Positions 9,546-19,852 of a DNA stretch of 55,867 nucleotides are shown piece by piece. The notes beneath the pieces were generated by a model. The model had not been told where the DNA came from. It saw only the letters and a list, made by a program, of their open reading frames with translations, and did not search any database. Both the position numbers and the translations under genes were made by a program. Origin of the DNA: Nocardia abscessus NBRC 100374 (GTDB taxonomy: Bacteria; Actinomycetota; Actinomycetes; Mycobacteriales; Mycobacteriaceae); the NCBI RefSeq assembly GCF_000308455.1, contig NZ_BAFP01000067.1, positions 1-55,867 of the forward strand, given 5' to 3'. Each line of letters starts with the position of its first letter. Positions within the stretch are counted from its first letter, which is position 1.

Positions 9546-12205
9546 CTGCTACCCGCCAGACCGCGCATGACCTGATCGTCGTCCTCGGCGACCCGGTGGC
9601 CGCAGACCCGGATTCGCTGGGCGGCAAAGGAGCTCGCCTCGATGAAATGATGCGGGCCGGGCTGCCGGTACCGCCGGCCTTTTGCCTCACCACCGAATTG
9701 TTCGATCGTTTCCGGCGCGAGATCGGCCTCGATGCCCAAGCGCTGGCGGGCGAGCCCGGCGCCGTCAGAGCCCGGGTGCTGACCGCCGAGATTCCCGCGG
9801 ATATCAGCGACGCCATCCTCGACGCCTATGCGGCACTCGGCGCGCGGCGGGTCGCGGTGCGATCCTCGGCCTGCCGCGAGGATTCGGCCGCTCAGTCCTT
9901 CGCCGGACAACATGACACCGTGCTGAATATCTCCAGCGCCGCAGGTGTTCTCGATGCTGTCAAGGCGTGCTGGGCCTCGCTGTGGTCGGACCGGGCGGCC
10001 GTCTACCGCGGCGCCGCCGATGCCGGATCAATCGCCGTGGTGATCCAGCAGATGGTCCAGGCAGAGGCTGCCGGTGTGCTGTTCACCCGGGACCCGATCA
10101 GCGGGCGAACCGACCGCTTCGTGGTGGACGCGGTCTGGGGGCTCGGCGAGGGACTCGTTTCGGGACGGGTAAGCGCCGACTCGTTCACGGTGGATCCGGC
10201 CGGGTCACGCGTGACCGAACAGAACGTCCGCTACAAGGTCGCCAAGACTGTGTCGGTGGCACCGGGCATCGTGGAGCTGGTAAAGGTGCCCGAGGAGCTG
10301 CGCGGCGTCGCTTGCCTGTCGCAGGAGCAACTGACCGGGCTCGCCGCGCTGGCGGTGCTCGTGCGCGAGCGGTACGGCGCCGAGCAGGACATCGAATGGG
10401 CGGTAGAGGGCGGTGCGCTGTATCTGCTGCAGACCCGTCCCATCACCGTGGCACCACCGCAGCCCATGCGCCGCAGCCCCTACAGGGATCACCAGTCCGA
10501 AACCGTGCAGCAGGGCACCCTGTGGTCGCGGATGGACATCGGTGAAATCTTCACCGGAGTCATGACACCGCTGGGCATTTCGTTCGCCGAGTACTACCAG
10601 TACAACGTGCACAGCGATTGTGTGCGGGCGACTGGTGTACGCGATACCGGCGACATCGCCGTGCAGATGGGATACCTCCAGGGTTATGTCTACCTGAACA
10701 TCTCCTACACCAGCTACCTGCTCAGCCAGAGCCTTGGAACCAAGGACGAGAAGCGCATCACCGCACGCTTCGCTAGCGAGGACGTCGACCAGGCCGCCTA
10801 TCGGAATCCCTTCGGCAGCTACCGGACCGGTGTCCCCACCGCCAAATCGACGGCGTTCTGGGGCAAGGCGACCGTGACCGAGCTGCGAGATATGCGCAAG
10901 CGCGCCCGCCGGATGGTTACTGCGCGGGTGCGCGAGTTCGATCGGGCCCGCGGCCTCGACCTGACCGCGCTCGACCGCCGCGCCCTGCACACCGAAATGC
11001 AGCACCGCCTGACCTTTTTCCACGATATGCATGTCGGCTACATGCCGTACTTCATCAACGCGTTCACGCTCTACGGTGCGCTCGAGATGATGTGCGGCAC
11101 CTGGCTCGGCGCGGCGGGGGAGCGGTTGCAGAACCGCTTGAGGACAGACATGTCGAACCTGCGTACTGTCGCGTCCGCGCGCGAAGTGTGGGAGCTCGCC
11201 CAAATCGTGCGCCAACGCCCAAGGGTGCACCGGATCATGACGTCCGGTTCGGTCGCGGACGTCGTCGAACGCCTGCGCGCCGACCAGGTGGGCCGGGTGT
11301 TCTGGAAGGCGCATATGGAGCCGTTCCTGCGGGAGAACGGCGCGCGGGCGCAGCAGGAGATGGAGCTCACCCATCCGCGCTGGATCGATGACCTGACCTA
11401 CGTGGTCAAAATGATTCGCCGCTACGCCGAGGATGGGTTCTGCTTCGACGACGCCATCGAATCCACCCCCGACCCCCGCGCCGACGAGATGGACGCGGCC
11501 ATGAGACGGCTGCCGCGGATCAAACGCCGCGCGCTGAAATCCGTGATCTCGCTTTATGAGAAGTGCAGCTCCCTGCGCGAGATCGCCCGGATGTCGATGA
11601 TCACGTCGGTGTGGCTGGTTCGCGAGGTCGTCTACGAAGTGGGCGTCCGGTTGGTCGCAGCGGGGGTGTTGCGCTCGCTCGACGAGGTCGCCTACCTCAA
11701 CTTCAACGATGTCCTGCGCTACCTGGCCGGCGAGGACGATCCGCACGAGATCTTCCCCCGCACAGCGATCGACGAGGCCCGCCGCCTCTTTCAGAACTAC
11801 GCCCGGTTGCCTGCGCCGCCAATGAGTTTCGTCGGTGAATGCGACCCCGGCCAGGCCGTGCGGCCTACCCAGGATGGCGTCGGCCTCGAAGGTCTCGGCA
11901 CCAGCCCCGGCACCGCCATCGGGCGCGCCCGCGTCGTGGAGGACCTCGCCTGGCAGGCCGACGAATTACAGGTCGGCGAGATCCTGGTAACGCAGTACAC
12001 CGACTCCTCGTGGACCCCGCTGTTCGCCATCGCGGGCGGCATCGTCACCGATGTCGGTTCGATGCTGTCGCACTCCGCGATCGTGTCGCGCGAATTCCGG
12101 CTGCCGTCGGTCGTCAACACCAAACATGCCACCGCCGTGATCAAAACCGGCGACCTGATCATGGTCGACGGCGACCGCGGTGTGGTCGAAATCGTCGAGG
12201 AGTGA
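9542..12205 (+). CDS. redH: PEP-synthase-like condensing enzyme (RedH/PigC-like)
   Basis: An 887-residue protein with the pyruvate phosphate dikinase layout. The N-terminal ATP-grasp region (about residues 15-310) shows GGKGARLDEM, VAVRSSA and VLFTRDP. A long pathway-specific middle region follows, and a C-terminal swivelling phosphohistidine domain with LSHSAIVSRE (His844). In prodiginine pathways this enzyme activates the aldehyde of MBC with ATP and joins it to the partner pyrrole; in tambjamine pathways the homologue joins it to an amine. The histidine and the ATP-grasp motifs are intact, so it should be active. Which partner it accepts is the main open question for this cluster. Confidence 0.88.
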   Translation: MTATRQTAHDLIVVLGDPVAADPDSLGGKGARLDEMMRAGLPVPPAFCLTTELFDRFRREIGLDAQALAGEPGAVRARVLTAEIPADISDAILDAYAALGARRVAVRSSACREDSAAQSFAGQHDTVLNISSAAGVLDAVKACWASLWSDRAAVYRGAADAGSIAVVIQQMVQAEAAGVLFTRDPISGRTDRFVVDAVWGLGEGLVSGRVSADSFTVDPAGSRVTEQNVRYKVAKTVSVAPGIVELVKVPEELRGVACLSQEQLTGLAALAVLVRERYGAEQDIEWAVEGGALYLLQTRPITVAPPQPMRRSPYRDHQSETVQQGTLWSRMDIGEIFTGVMTPLGISFAEYYQYNVHSDCVRATGVRDTGDIAVQMGYLQGYVYLNISYTSYLLSQSLGTKDEKRITARFASEDVDQAAYRNPFGSYRTGVPTAKSTAFWGKATVTELRDMRKRARRMVTARVREFDRARGLDLTALDRRALHTEMQHRLTFFHDMHVGYMPYFINAFTLYGALEMMCGTWLGAAGERLQNRLRTDMSNLRTVASAREVWELAQIVRQRPRVHRIMTSGSVADVVERLRADQVGRVFWKAHMEPFLRENGARAQQEMELTHPRWIDDLTYVVKMIRRYAEDGFCFDDAIESTPDPRADEMDAAMRRLPRIKRRALKSVISLYEKCSSLREIARMSMITSVWLVREVVYEVGVRLVAAGVLRSLDEVAYLNFNDVLRYLAGEDDPHEIFPRTAIDEARRLFQNYARLPAPPMSFVGECDPGQAVRPTQDGVGLEGLGTSPGTAIGRARVVEDLAWQADELQVGEILVTQYTDSSWTPLFAIAGGIVTDVGSMLSHSAIVSREFRLPSVVNTKHATAVIKTGDLIMVDGDRGVVEIVEE

Positions 12206-12212
12206 GACGGCC

Positions 12213-14933
12213 ATGCGGAACGAGCCCATAGCGATTGTCGCAATGGCGGGCCTCTACCCGGGGGCCCGGGGCATGGAGGCGCTCTGGCAGCTGCTCGTCA
12301 CCGCCGAACCGGCGACAGCGCCTCCGGGTTTGGACGACCTGGACATCGACATCGCAGCATTCCGCATCCCGCCCGTCCAGCGCGGCTCGATGAGCAGGAT
12401 GCAAATACTCATGGTGGAGGCGGCTGGGCAGTGCCTCGCCGATGCCGGATATCCGGACCGTCCGTTGCCGAGCGAACGCACTGACGTCGTGGTGGGCACA
12501 TGTTTCGGGCTCGACCGCCAGTACAAGAACGCGCTGCGAATCGAAAGCGCCCGCTACGCCCGGGAACTAGAGCGGGCAGCGGCGGCTGACCACGACGATC
12601 GGGTTCGCCGCATCGCCGGTCGGTTCACCGGCGAGTTGAACACCCGCCTCGCACATCGCCTCGGCGCCTCGCGCCACGATCGGGTCGGCGAGATGGCGAG
12701 CACGATCCCGGCGCGCATCGCGGCGACCTTCCAGCTGCTCGGCCGCACGATCGCACTCGAATCCGCCGACGCGACCTCGTTCGTTGCACTGGACACCGCG
12801 ATGACGAACCTGCGCGCGGGCGCCTCCGACGCGGTGCTGGTGGTGACGGGTCAGCGCAGGGAAGGCTCGCTGATCGAAGAAGCCCTGGCCGCAAAGGGTC
12901 TCACTACGAGCCAGGATGGGAGCTTCACGCTGTCCGACGGGGTCGGCGCGCTGCTGCTCAAACGGCAATCGACCGCCGTCGCCGATGGCGACCGCATCTA
13001 CGCCTCGATTCTCGAGTGCGTCCTGCGCCATGAACCCCACCGTGGCGCATTCCGATACTCGACGACGGCGGATGAGCGGTACCTGCTTGCCCAGCAGTGC
13101 CATCTGGCCAGCTCGGTGGACCCGGCGGCGGTGCGTTATGTCGAAAACGTAGGACCGGGGATCGCGGCCGTCGGGGCGGCCGACGTCAAGGGGTTGGGTC
13201 AGTTGCTCGGTGACGCCGCGTCGGCTTCGGTGGTCTTCGGTAGTGCCATCGATCGGCTTGGCCACACCTTCGCGAATGCGGGACTTGCCGGTGTCACCAA
13301 AGCCGCGCTGGCGCTGCATCACCGCACAATGCCGCCTCAGCGCGCGGGGCTCGCAGACTCGCCGGGTGCGCAGTTCCGCATCGCCTCCAGCCACGAAAGC
13401 TGGCCTGCCGAGACGGAATCCGGGTCCAGGTACGCGGCCGTGTGTGGGTCCGCCTTGGGCGGCATGCTCAGCTATCTGCTGCTCGAAGGCCACCCAGCAC
13501 CCAGATTCGTGACTGCTGCGCGCTCCCGCCCGGCAATGAGCGCCGAACCGATCGCGATCGTCGGGTTCGGCGGAGCTTTCGCCGGGTCCGCGGACGCGGC
13601 GAGCTTCTGGTCCAACAGCCGGTCCGGCCGCGGAGGAATCGGCCCGGTACCCGGAACCGTGCTCGATCGTGACCTCTATTTCGCGCCTGGCAAAATTACG
13701 CTCACGCACAGCTATTCCGAGATCGGCGCGGCCATGAGGATACCGGATCGGCCACCGGCCGCGCTGCGAATCCCCCCGCGCCGCTACGCGGCGATGGACC
13801 CCGCACATCGCATCGCCCTGTCGGTGGCCGGCGAAACGCTCACCCGGTACGGGCGGACGGCGGCGCTGCGCGATCGCACCGGTGTCGTGGCAATCGGGAG
13901 CACGCTGTGCCTGGCGACGGAGCGCAGGCGGGCCGGCGATCGGTCGTTCCACGAACTGGAGTCCGCTACCGCCGATGTCGAGGCCTTCGCAGATCTGCCC
14001 GCAGCCGCTCGCGCCCGGATTCTCGAGCGTGCCCGCCGCGGCTACGCCCCTGGTGCGGAGCCGCTCGTGCCCGCGGACCTGGACGGATGGCTCGCCAGCG
14101 GCGTGGCGGGTGTCATCGCGAGCGAGTACCAACTGCGCGCCGTCCCCATGGCCGTCGAGGCCGCCTGCGCGTCGGCGCTGGCGGCGCTCGACCTATCGGT
14201 CATTGCCCTGCGGACGGGCCGCGTCGATTTCGCCCTGGCGGGGGGTGTCGAATTGGCCTGCACAGCACGCGATCTGGTGCTCTGCTCGGCGCTCGGCCTG
14301 CTGTCGCCTACCAGGATCACGCCGTTCGACAGCGAGGCCGACGGGTTCAGCCCCGGCGACGGCTGTGCGCTGTTCCTACTCAAACGCCACTCCGACGCGC
14401 AGCGCGACGGTGACGAGATCTTCGGCCTGATCCGCGGCGTGGGCGCCGCCAACGACGCGAGATCGCTGATCGCGCCCTCTGTCGATGGCCAGATCAGAGC
14501 CATGCGTGCAGCTTTCGAGCAGGTGGACTACGAGCCTGCCGCAGTGGACTATCTCGAGGCGCACGGAACCGGAACCCGCGTGGGAGATCGGGTCGAAATC
14601 GCCGCCGCGGCAGCTGTTTACGCCGCACCGCAGCGTGCTCGCCCGCTTGTGATCGGCTCGGGGAAGGCATTGATCGGCCACACTTTCGCGGCAGCGGGCG
14701 GAGCTGGATTACTGCACGCGCTACAGGCCATGCGCGCGGGCGTGTTTCCGCACAACACACACCTGAACACGATCAACCCTGATTTGCCATTGCATGACAT
14801 CCCCGCGGTGCTGCCTCGGGCGTCGGCTCCGTGGCAGGCGGAACCGGGCAGGCCACGCCGGGCGGGTGTGAGCTCCTTCGGCACCGGCGGCATCAACTAT
14901 CACCTTCTCCTCCAAGAAGACGGGCAGGACTGA
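12213..14933 (+). CDS. redX: Double ketosynthase (RedX/PigJ-like)
   Basis: A 906-residue protein made of two KAS II-like domains. The first (about residues 1-430) is degenerate: the active-site Cys position holds Asp186 in ESADATSF, and the first His motif reads ENVGPG. The second (about residues 445-906) is intact, with Cys652 in EAACASA, His784 in EAHGTGT and His823 in IGHTF. In prodigiosin biosynthesis PigJ takes pyrrolyl from the carrier protein and performs decarboxylative condensation with malonyl on the PigH ACP. The dead first domain may act like a chain-length factor. The ATG at 12213 lies seven bases after the previous stop. Confidence 0.87.
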   Translation: MRNEPIAIVAMAGLYPGARGMEALWQLLVTAEPATAPPGLDDLDIDIAAFRIPPVQRGSMSRMQILMVEAAGQCLADAGYPDRPLPSERTDVVVGTCFGLDRQYKNALRIESARYARELERAAAADHDDRVRRIAGRFTGELNTRLAHRLGASRHDRVGEMASTIPARIAATFQLLGRTIALESADATSFVALDTAMTNLRAGASDAVLVVTGQRREGSLIEEALAAKGLTTSQDGSFTLSDGVGALLLKRQSTAVADGDRIYASILECVLRHEPHRGAFRYSTTADERYLLAQQCHLASSVDPAAVRYVENVGPGIAAVGAADVKGLGQLLGDAASASVVFGSAIDRLGHTFANAGLAGVTKAALALHHRTMPPQRAGLADSPGAQFRIASSHESWPAETESGSRYAAVCGSALGGMLSYLLLEGHPAPRFVTAARSRPAMSAEPIAIVGFGGAFAGSADAASFWSNSRSGRGGIGPVPGTVLDRDLYFAPGKITLTHSYSEIGAAMRIPDRPPAALRIPPRRYAAMDPAHRIALSVAGETLTRYGRTAALRDRTGVVAIGSTLCLATERRRAGDRSFHELESATADVEAFADLPAAARARILERARRGYAPGAEPLVPADLDGWLASGVAGVIASEYQLRAVPMAVEAACASALAALDLSVIALRTGRVDFALAGGVELACTARDLVLCSALGLLSPTRITPFDSEADGFSPGDGCALFLLKRHSDAQRDGDEIFGLIRGVGAANDARSLIAPSVDGQIRAMRAAFEQVDYEPAAVDYLEAHGTGTRVGDRVEIAAAAAVYAAPQRARPLVIGSGKALIGHTFAAAGGAGLLHALQAMRAGVFPHNTHLNTINPDLPLHDIPAVLPRASAPWQAEPGRPRRAGVSSFGTGGINYHLLLQEDGQD

Positions 14934-14938
14934 GCCAG

Positions 14939-16099
14939 ATGAACTTCGATCTCCCCGCGGACACCGAGGCGATGTGCGCGGCGCTGACCGCCTTCGCCCG
15001 CCGCGAACTGGCCGGCGCCGGAACCTTCGCCCCACAGGACTTCCGGCGCCGATGGCAGCTCGCCGGCAAACAGGGGATCCTCGGCGCGACCGTGCCCGAG
15101 GAGCACGGTGGTAGCGGCCTGGACGCCGTGACGGCGGTCGCGCTGATGGAAGCCCTCGGGGTCGGCACCGCCGATACTGGATTCGGCTTCTCGGTGGCGG
15201 CACACCTGTTCGCCTGCCTGATGCCGATCGTCGAATTCGGCACGCCCGAGCAGCAGTCCCACTGGCTGCCGCGGTTGTGTTCCGGGGAACTGATCGCGGC
15301 CCACGCCATCACCGAACCCGAAGCCGGTTCCGATATCTTCGCCATGCGCACCACCGCCGAGCGGCGCGGTGAGGAGTATGTCCTGACCGGCGTCAAGGCA
15401 TTCACTACGAACGCACCCGTCGCCGATGTGTTCATCGTGCAGGCCGTCACCACCCCCGGCGGCGGATACTTCGGATTGACCACCTTCATCATCGAAGCCG
15501 GGACGCCGGGACTGCACACGGGCCCGGCCTATGACAAGGTCGGCCTGCGCGGCTCGCCCACGGGGGAGGTGCACCTGGACCACGTCCAAGTGCCTCTGGA
15601 TTGCGTGCTCGGCAGCCCAGGTGCGGGCGCCGCGGTGTTCTCCGATTCCATGCAGTGGGAGCGCACCTGCCTGTTCGGCGTCTATCTCGGCGCTATGCGG
15701 CGGGTCCTCGAAAGCACCATTGAATTTGCCGGTCAGCGTGTGCAATTCGGTGTGCCCATCGGCGAGTTCCAGGCGGTGAGCCATCGCATCGTCGACATGG
15801 TCATGCGGGTAGAGTCCGCGCGGTTGTTGCTGTTCAAGGCGGCCGCGGACCTGACCCGGGGCGGTAGCGGCGAGGTGTGGCCGGCGCTGGCGAAGATCGC
15901 GGTCAGCGAGGCGGCGGTGCAAGTCGGCCTGGACGCCATCGGGGTGCACGGCGGCCTCGGGATCACCGATGGCGCAGCCGAAACGCTGCTCCGCGACGCG
16001 CTGCCATCGCGAATCTTCTCTGGCACCAATGATATTCAGAAGAACAATATCGCGCGCGCACTGGGACTCGGACGGCGCGGGCCGGTCCGGCGGCGCTGA
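14939..16099 (+). CDS. redW: L-prolyl-carrier dehydrogenase, acyl-CoA dehydrogenase family (RedW/PigA-like)
   Basis: A 386-residue flavoprotein of the acyl-CoA dehydrogenase family. It has [12 protein letters not shown] for FAD binding and the C-terminal SGTNDIQ segment. The usual C-terminal glutamate base (EGT in MCAD) is serine here, while Glu241 in QWERTC sits where isovaleryl-CoA-type and prolyl-carrier dehydrogenases place their base. It would oxidise prolyl-PCP to pyrrolyl-2-carboxyl-PCP in two FAD-dependent steps. The start at 14939, six bases after the preceding stop, gives the length typical of this family. A longer frame into the ketosynthase gene is not needed. Confidence 0.88.
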   Translation: MNFDLPADTEAMCAALTAFARRELAGAGTFAPQDFRRRWQLAGKQGILGATVPEEHGGSGLDAVTAVALMEALGVGTADTGFGFSVAAHLFACLMPIVEFGTPEQQSHWLPRLCSGELIAAHAITEPEAGSDIFAMRTTAERRGEEYVLTGVKAFTTNAPVADVFIVQAVTTPGGGYFGLTTFIIEAGTPGLHTGPAYDKVGLRGSPTGEVHLDHVQVPLDCVLGSPGAGAAVFSDSMQWERTCLFGVYLGAMRRVLESTIEFAGQRVQFGVPIGEFQAVSHRIVDMVMRVESARLLLFKAAADLTRGGSGEVWPALAKIAVSEAAVQVGLDAIGVHGGLGITDGAAETLLRDALPSRIFSGTNDIQKNNIARALGLGRRGPVRRR

Positions 16100-16114
16100 A
16101 AGGCGAGACCAGCC

Positions 16115-16432
16115 ATGCAGGTCATCATTCATCTCATTCAGCTTCATCCCGGTGTCGACCCAGCTACCTTCGAATCATGGGTGCGAACAACCGATTACGC
16201 CACCTGTCCCCAACTGCCCAGTGTCCGTGCCTTCAGCGTGCAGCGCGCGGCCCAGTCCGCGGGCGAACCCTGGCACTATTTCGAGATCATCCAGGTGACC
16301 AGCCGCGCCGACTTCGAAGCCGATATGCGCACTCCGGCCTTCGCTGGCCTGGTGAGTGCCTTCGACACGATGGCGTCGGTGGTGCAGGAGTTCGCCGGGG
16401 TACGGCTGGACCCCGGCTACACGGCTACCTGA
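16115..16432 (+). CDS. redY: RedY/HapK-family small protein
   Basis: A 105-residue protein of the REDY-like/HapK family, which is found in prodiginine clusters of Streptomyces and Hahella. It looks like a dimeric ferredoxin-like alpha/beta fold: IIHLIQLHPGV, then PSVRAFSVQR, HYFEIIQV and a C-terminal VRLDPGY. Its exact role in the pathway is not something I can state; a part in tailoring or intermediate handling is likely. It is the last gene of the bipyrrole operon, 15 bases after the dehydrogenase, and ends eight bases before the 3' end of the convergent transporter gene. There is no room for a separate terminator. Confidence 0.75.
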   Translation: MQVIIHLIQLHPGVDPATFESWVRTTDYATCPQLPSVRAFSVQRAAQSAGEPWHYFEIIQVTSRADFEADMRTPAFAGLVSAFDTMASVVQEFAGVRLDPGYTAT

Positions 16433-16439
16433 TTCTTTC

Positions 16440-18656
16440 TCAGCGTTTTTCAACTCGCATCGACGGGGCATCCTGCGTCCGCTTCGCGACACGGGGGAGC
16501 ACGCGGTCCAGACCGGCGGGCAGCCACCAGTTCCAGTCACCGAACAGCTTGATAAGCGCGGGCACCAGCACGAGGCGCACCAGGGTCGCATCTATGGTGA
16601 TGGCGATGGCGAGCGAGAAACCGAACTGCTTCAGCTCCGGGACCGGGGCGATGAGAAAGCTACCGAAGACCGCGACCATGATCGCCGCCGCCGCGGTGAT
16701 AGGGCGTGCGGTGTGCTCGATGCCGACGGCTATGGCCGAATCGGTGTCGTGACTGTCCTCCCAGGCTTCCTGAATGCGGCGGATGAGGAAGACCTCGTAG
16801 TCCATCGACAATCCGAACAGCAGCACGAACACCGTGATGGGAATGTAGACCTGCAAGAACCCGGGGCTGGTGAAACCGAGCAGTCCGGCGCCGTAGCCCC
16901 ATTGGAAGACCGCGACGGTGAGCCCGGTGGCCGCGGCGGTCGCGAGCAGATTCATCAGGACAGCTTTCACGGGCACGGCGATGCTGCGGAAAATCACCAG
17001 CAGGAACAGCAGCGACATGCCGAGGACCAGCATGATGACCCAGGGCAGCTTCTGCGTGGTCTCGTCGGACAGATCGACGAAAGCCGCTGTCGCCCCGCCG
17101 ACCAGAACCTGTGTATTCGGCATATCCTCGGCCAGGTCATCGCGAATGTGGCGGACCAGGGCGATAGCTTCGCCCGAGTCGATGGCTACCTTCGGCACCA
17201 CGTTGAGCAGAATCCGGCCATCATTGGTCAGGGTTTCGATATCACCGACGCGGTGATCCCCGGACAAGGTGGTCGCGAGGAGATCGGCCTGCTGCCGGCC
17301 CGCGTTGTCCAGCGCGTCGTCGCCGGGCCCGGTGATGACAACCTGAACCGGGGACACCGCGCCGGGGGAGAACGAACGGTCGAGAACAAGCTGCGCCCGG
17401 GCCGTCGGCTGGTCGCCCATGGACGTGGTACCGAGATCGATGCCGTAGCGCAGGCTCCCGATCGGGAGCGCGGCGACCACCAGAACGGCCACCGCCGCCG
17501 TCGCGAACAGGACCGGACGACGCATCACCAGATGCGCCCAGCGTGCCCACAGACCATGCGCGGCAGCGGAGTCCCAGCGCACATCGGCGGGACGCCATTT
17601 CGGGGGCAACTGCCACTTGTTCACCCGAGGGCCGAGAACGGCCAAGACGGCGGGCAACAGCGTCAGCGCGGCGATCAGCGTGCAGATCACCGACACGAGG
17701 ACGCCGGTGCCGACCTCCCGGAAGATCGGTGACTCCATGATGAAGAAAGAACACACCGAAATGCCCACCACTACACCGGAAAACGCGATGGTGCGTCCCG
17801 AGGTGGCGATAGCGACCCCGGTGGCCTCGGCGATCGCCGCCGGGTCGGGTTCGGTGATCGCGCGCCGGGCGAGCTCTTCGCGGAACCGGCTGACGATGAA
17901 CATCGCGTAGTCGATGCCGATTCCGGTGCCGATCATCGTGACGATGGTGATCAGGAAGGCGTCGAAGGTCAGCCCGAAGCTGAGCAGGTAGAGCACACCG
18001 AAGGTGAGGGTGAGCCCGGCGATGGCGAGCAGCAGCGGCAATGCGGCGGCCAGCGCGGCGCCGAAGGCCAGCACCAGGATCACCAGCGCGAGTGGCAGGC
18101 CGATCGACTCGGCCTCGGTTGTCGCTGCGGTCTCTACCGCGGTGAGATCGTTCGTAATCGGCGAGAAACCGGTCACATTCGCCGTCACTCCCGCCCCGGC
18201 GGCCCCGGCGACTGCCCGCTGTAAGGCGGCCGCGCGCGCGGGCAGCGAGCTCGCGTCACCCTCCAAGCCGACCAGCGCCAAGGCCGCGTGCCCATCCTCG
18301 GATACCTGATTCTTCGCGATCGGATCGAACGGCCCGACCACGGTGACCACTCCGGTTTCGGCGCGGGCCGCCGCCAGCACACGATCGACGACGGCCCGCC
18401 GGCCGGCATCGGCGACAGCGCCGTCCGGACTGTCGAACACAATGACGTCCTGCTCGTTACCCAGGCCGGAGAAATGCCGTTGGACCAGTGTCGAGGCTCG
18501 CGTCGACGCCGCTTGGTCCACCCCGTAGTTCGGGGCCTTCAGCTGGCCGGTCACGAGCGGGAAAACTGCGCCGCACGCGATCATCAGTACGACCCAGGCC
18601 GTGATGACCAAGCGGCGGTGGCGTGCCATGAGGGCACCCCAGTGGTGGCGTCTCAT
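16440..18656 (-). CDS. MmpL/RND-family transporter, probable pigment exporter
   Basis: A 738-residue MmpL-type RND protein with a first transmembrane helix near residue 20, two large extracytoplasmic loops and two bundles of five membrane helices. The proton-relay motifs GIDYAMFIVSR and SMDYEVFLIRR are both present. The ATG at 18656 (MRRHHWGALM) fits the family; the frame is open further upstream, but that part is unlike a transporter. It follows the PPTase and nitroreductase-like genes in one operon, with 35 bases to the latter. Export or self-resistance for the lipophilic product is the most likely job. No lipid-specific marker genes accompany it. Confidence 0.85.
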   Translation of the reverse strand: MRRHHWGALMARHRRLVITAWVVLMIACGAVFPLVTGQLKAPNYGVDQAASTRASTLVQRHFSGLGNEQDVIVFDSPDGAVADAGRRAVVDRVLAAARAETGVVTVVGPFDPIAKNQVSEDGHAALALVGLEGDASSLPARAAALQRAVAGAAGAGVTANVTGFSPITNDLTAVETAATTEAESIGLPLALVILVLAFGAALAAALPLLLAIAGLTLTFGVLYLLSFGLTFDAFLITIVTMIGTGIGIDYAMFIVSRFREELARRAITEPDPAAIAEATGVAIATSGRTIAFSGVVVGISVCSFFIMESPIFREVGTGVLVSVICTLIAALTLLPAVLAVLGPRVNKWQLPPKWRPADVRWDSAAAHGLWARWAHLVMRRPVLFATAAVAVLVVAALPIGSLRYGIDLGTTSMGDQPTARAQLVLDRSFSPGAVSPVQVVITGPGDDALDNAGRQQADLLATTLSGDHRVGDIETLTNDGRILLNVVPKVAIDSGEAIALVRHIRDDLAEDMPNTQVLVGGATAAFVDLSDETTQKLPWVIMLVLGMSLLFLLVIFRSIAVPVKAVLMNLLATAAATGLTVAVFQWGYGAGLLGFTSPGFLQVYIPITVFVLLFGLSMDYEVFLIRRIQEAWEDSHDTDSAIAVGIEHTARPITAAAAIMVAVFGSFLIAPVPELKQFGFSLAIAITIDATLVRLVLVPALIKLFGDWNWWLPAGLDRVLPRVAKRTQDAPSMRVEKR

Positions 18657-18691
18657 CCTGTGTCTCTCGCTAGTCGGGATGCGCATGCTCG

Positions 18692-19837
18692 TCAGAGCGC
18701 ACGCAACGATGCGGCCGGATCCCGGCGGGGTGCCCGGGGAAAACGTTGCGCTGAATAGCCCAGGCGCGCAACGAAAAACACCTGCCCGCTCAGCGCGAAC
18801 TCCGTTTGGAACCGGGCGCGCAGGTCCTCGTGCTGGATGACAATGCTGATCGGGTGCAGCACCAGGCCCGCGTCGGTGGCCCGCAGCCATACATCGGTGA
18901 GCATCTCCCCGGCGGTGAGCAGCTCGTCATCGTCGGCGGTCGAATCCGGCAGGCTCAGCGCGACCACCGCCGGGGAACGTCGGACGACAGCGGCGAGCTG
19001 TCCGGCGAGAATCCGCGGGAACCCGGTCGCACTCAGCGCCCGCATGGTGACGGGGGCCAGCACGATGCGCCGCAGCAGAATCTGTGGGCGGGAGAGCGGG
19101 CCGAACAGGTGCGTGTAGGTGAAGCCGTCGCCGCGATCCCGTGCTTCGGTCTCGGTGCGGCGGATGAAGGAGTGTGTCTCCCGCCACGCCGCGGAGTGCG
19201 TGAAATCCCGGCCGGCGTGGCGAGCGACGAAGCGCACAAACCGGTTTCGATCGTCTTCGGACGTCAGATACCGGACATGAATTCGTTGCCTACCCTCCGC
19301 GTCGCAGCGGACCAGCATGTCCAGAACGTCCGCCGGGACTGGCTTGTCCAGGTACGGCCCCCGATCGGTCTGCCGCGCCACGGCGAGACGCCGTAACTGC
19401 GTGAGGGGTTCGGCCGTCTCGCCGGTGCGCTGGAGTCGGATCAGTCGCAGCGGACGCCAGTGGGCGGGGAGGCCGAACATGCCGAGGTCAGCGGCTGCCG
19501 AGGTCACGACAGCGCGCACCATCCAGCCCTGGGCGGCCAACGCCCGCTGCGCGAGTCCCCAGAACAGCCCGCAGCTGAGCTGCATTTCCGCGTGATGGGC
19601 GGGCAATGCCTCGAGCTCACGGGCACGATCGGCTGCGAGCAGCAGGAACTCGTCACCGGTGTCGGAGTCGGCGCACAATGCCGCGGCGCGACGGCGGGCC
19701 AGGTCGCTGACGACCTGTGCCAAACCCCACGGCTGGCTGTTGTGCGAGGATGGTGATCGTGCCGCGATGTCCGCAGCCGTCGCCAGCGCGGCGCTGAACG
19801 AGAGTTCCGCCTGCCGACGTGATCTCGGGATTGCCAT
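18692..19837 (-). CDS. redV: Nitroreductase-fold oxidoreductase (RedV/PigM-like)
   Basis: A 381-residue protein of the nitroreductase/Acg-like family. It has the FMN-pocket motif ARSPSSHNSQPW near residue 30, a second half with RQTDRGPY, and a late GEMLTDVWLRATDAGL segment. PigM, the homologue in prodigiosin biosynthesis, oxidises the hydroxymethyl-bipyrrole alcohol to the aldehyde, and RedV is its Streptomyces counterpart. Size and context fit this. The ATG at 19837 has a good GGAGG site; a GTG six bases upstream overlaps that site. It lies 15 bases downstream of the PPTase gene. Confidence 0.75.
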   Translation of the reverse strand: MAIPRSRRQAELSFSAALATAADIAARSPSSHNSQPWGLAQVVSDLARRRAAALCADSDTGDEFLLLAADRARELEALPAHHAEMQLSCGLFWGLAQRALAAQGWMVRAVVTSAAADLGMFGLPAHWRPLRLIRLQRTGETAEPLTQLRRLAVARQTDRGPYLDKPVPADVLDMLVRCDAEGRQRIHVRYLTSEDDRNRFVRFVARHAGRDFTHSAAWRETHSFIRRTETEARDRGDGFTYTHLFGPLSRPQILLRRIVLAPVTMRALSATGFPRILAGQLAAVVRRSPAVVALSLPDSTADDDELLTAGEMLTDVWLRATDAGLVLHPISIVIQHEDLRARFQTEFALSGQVFFVARLGYSAQRFPRAPRRDPAASLRAL

Positions 19838-19852
19838 GGTCACCTCCGTGCT

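Noticed and set aside
10205..11746. Long open frame (513 codons) on the minus strand inside the RedH/PigC-like gene
   Set aside because: It is antisense to a gene with clear family motifs and shows no domain; long antisense frames are common at this GC content.
12567..14132. 521-codon minus-strand frame inside the double ketosynthase gene
   Set aside because: An Arg/Gly-rich antisense shadow without motifs or a ribosome site.
16356..17732. 458-codon plus-strand frame across the end of the RedY-like gene and the MmpL gene
   Set aside because: It is charged, low-complexity antisense of a membrane protein.
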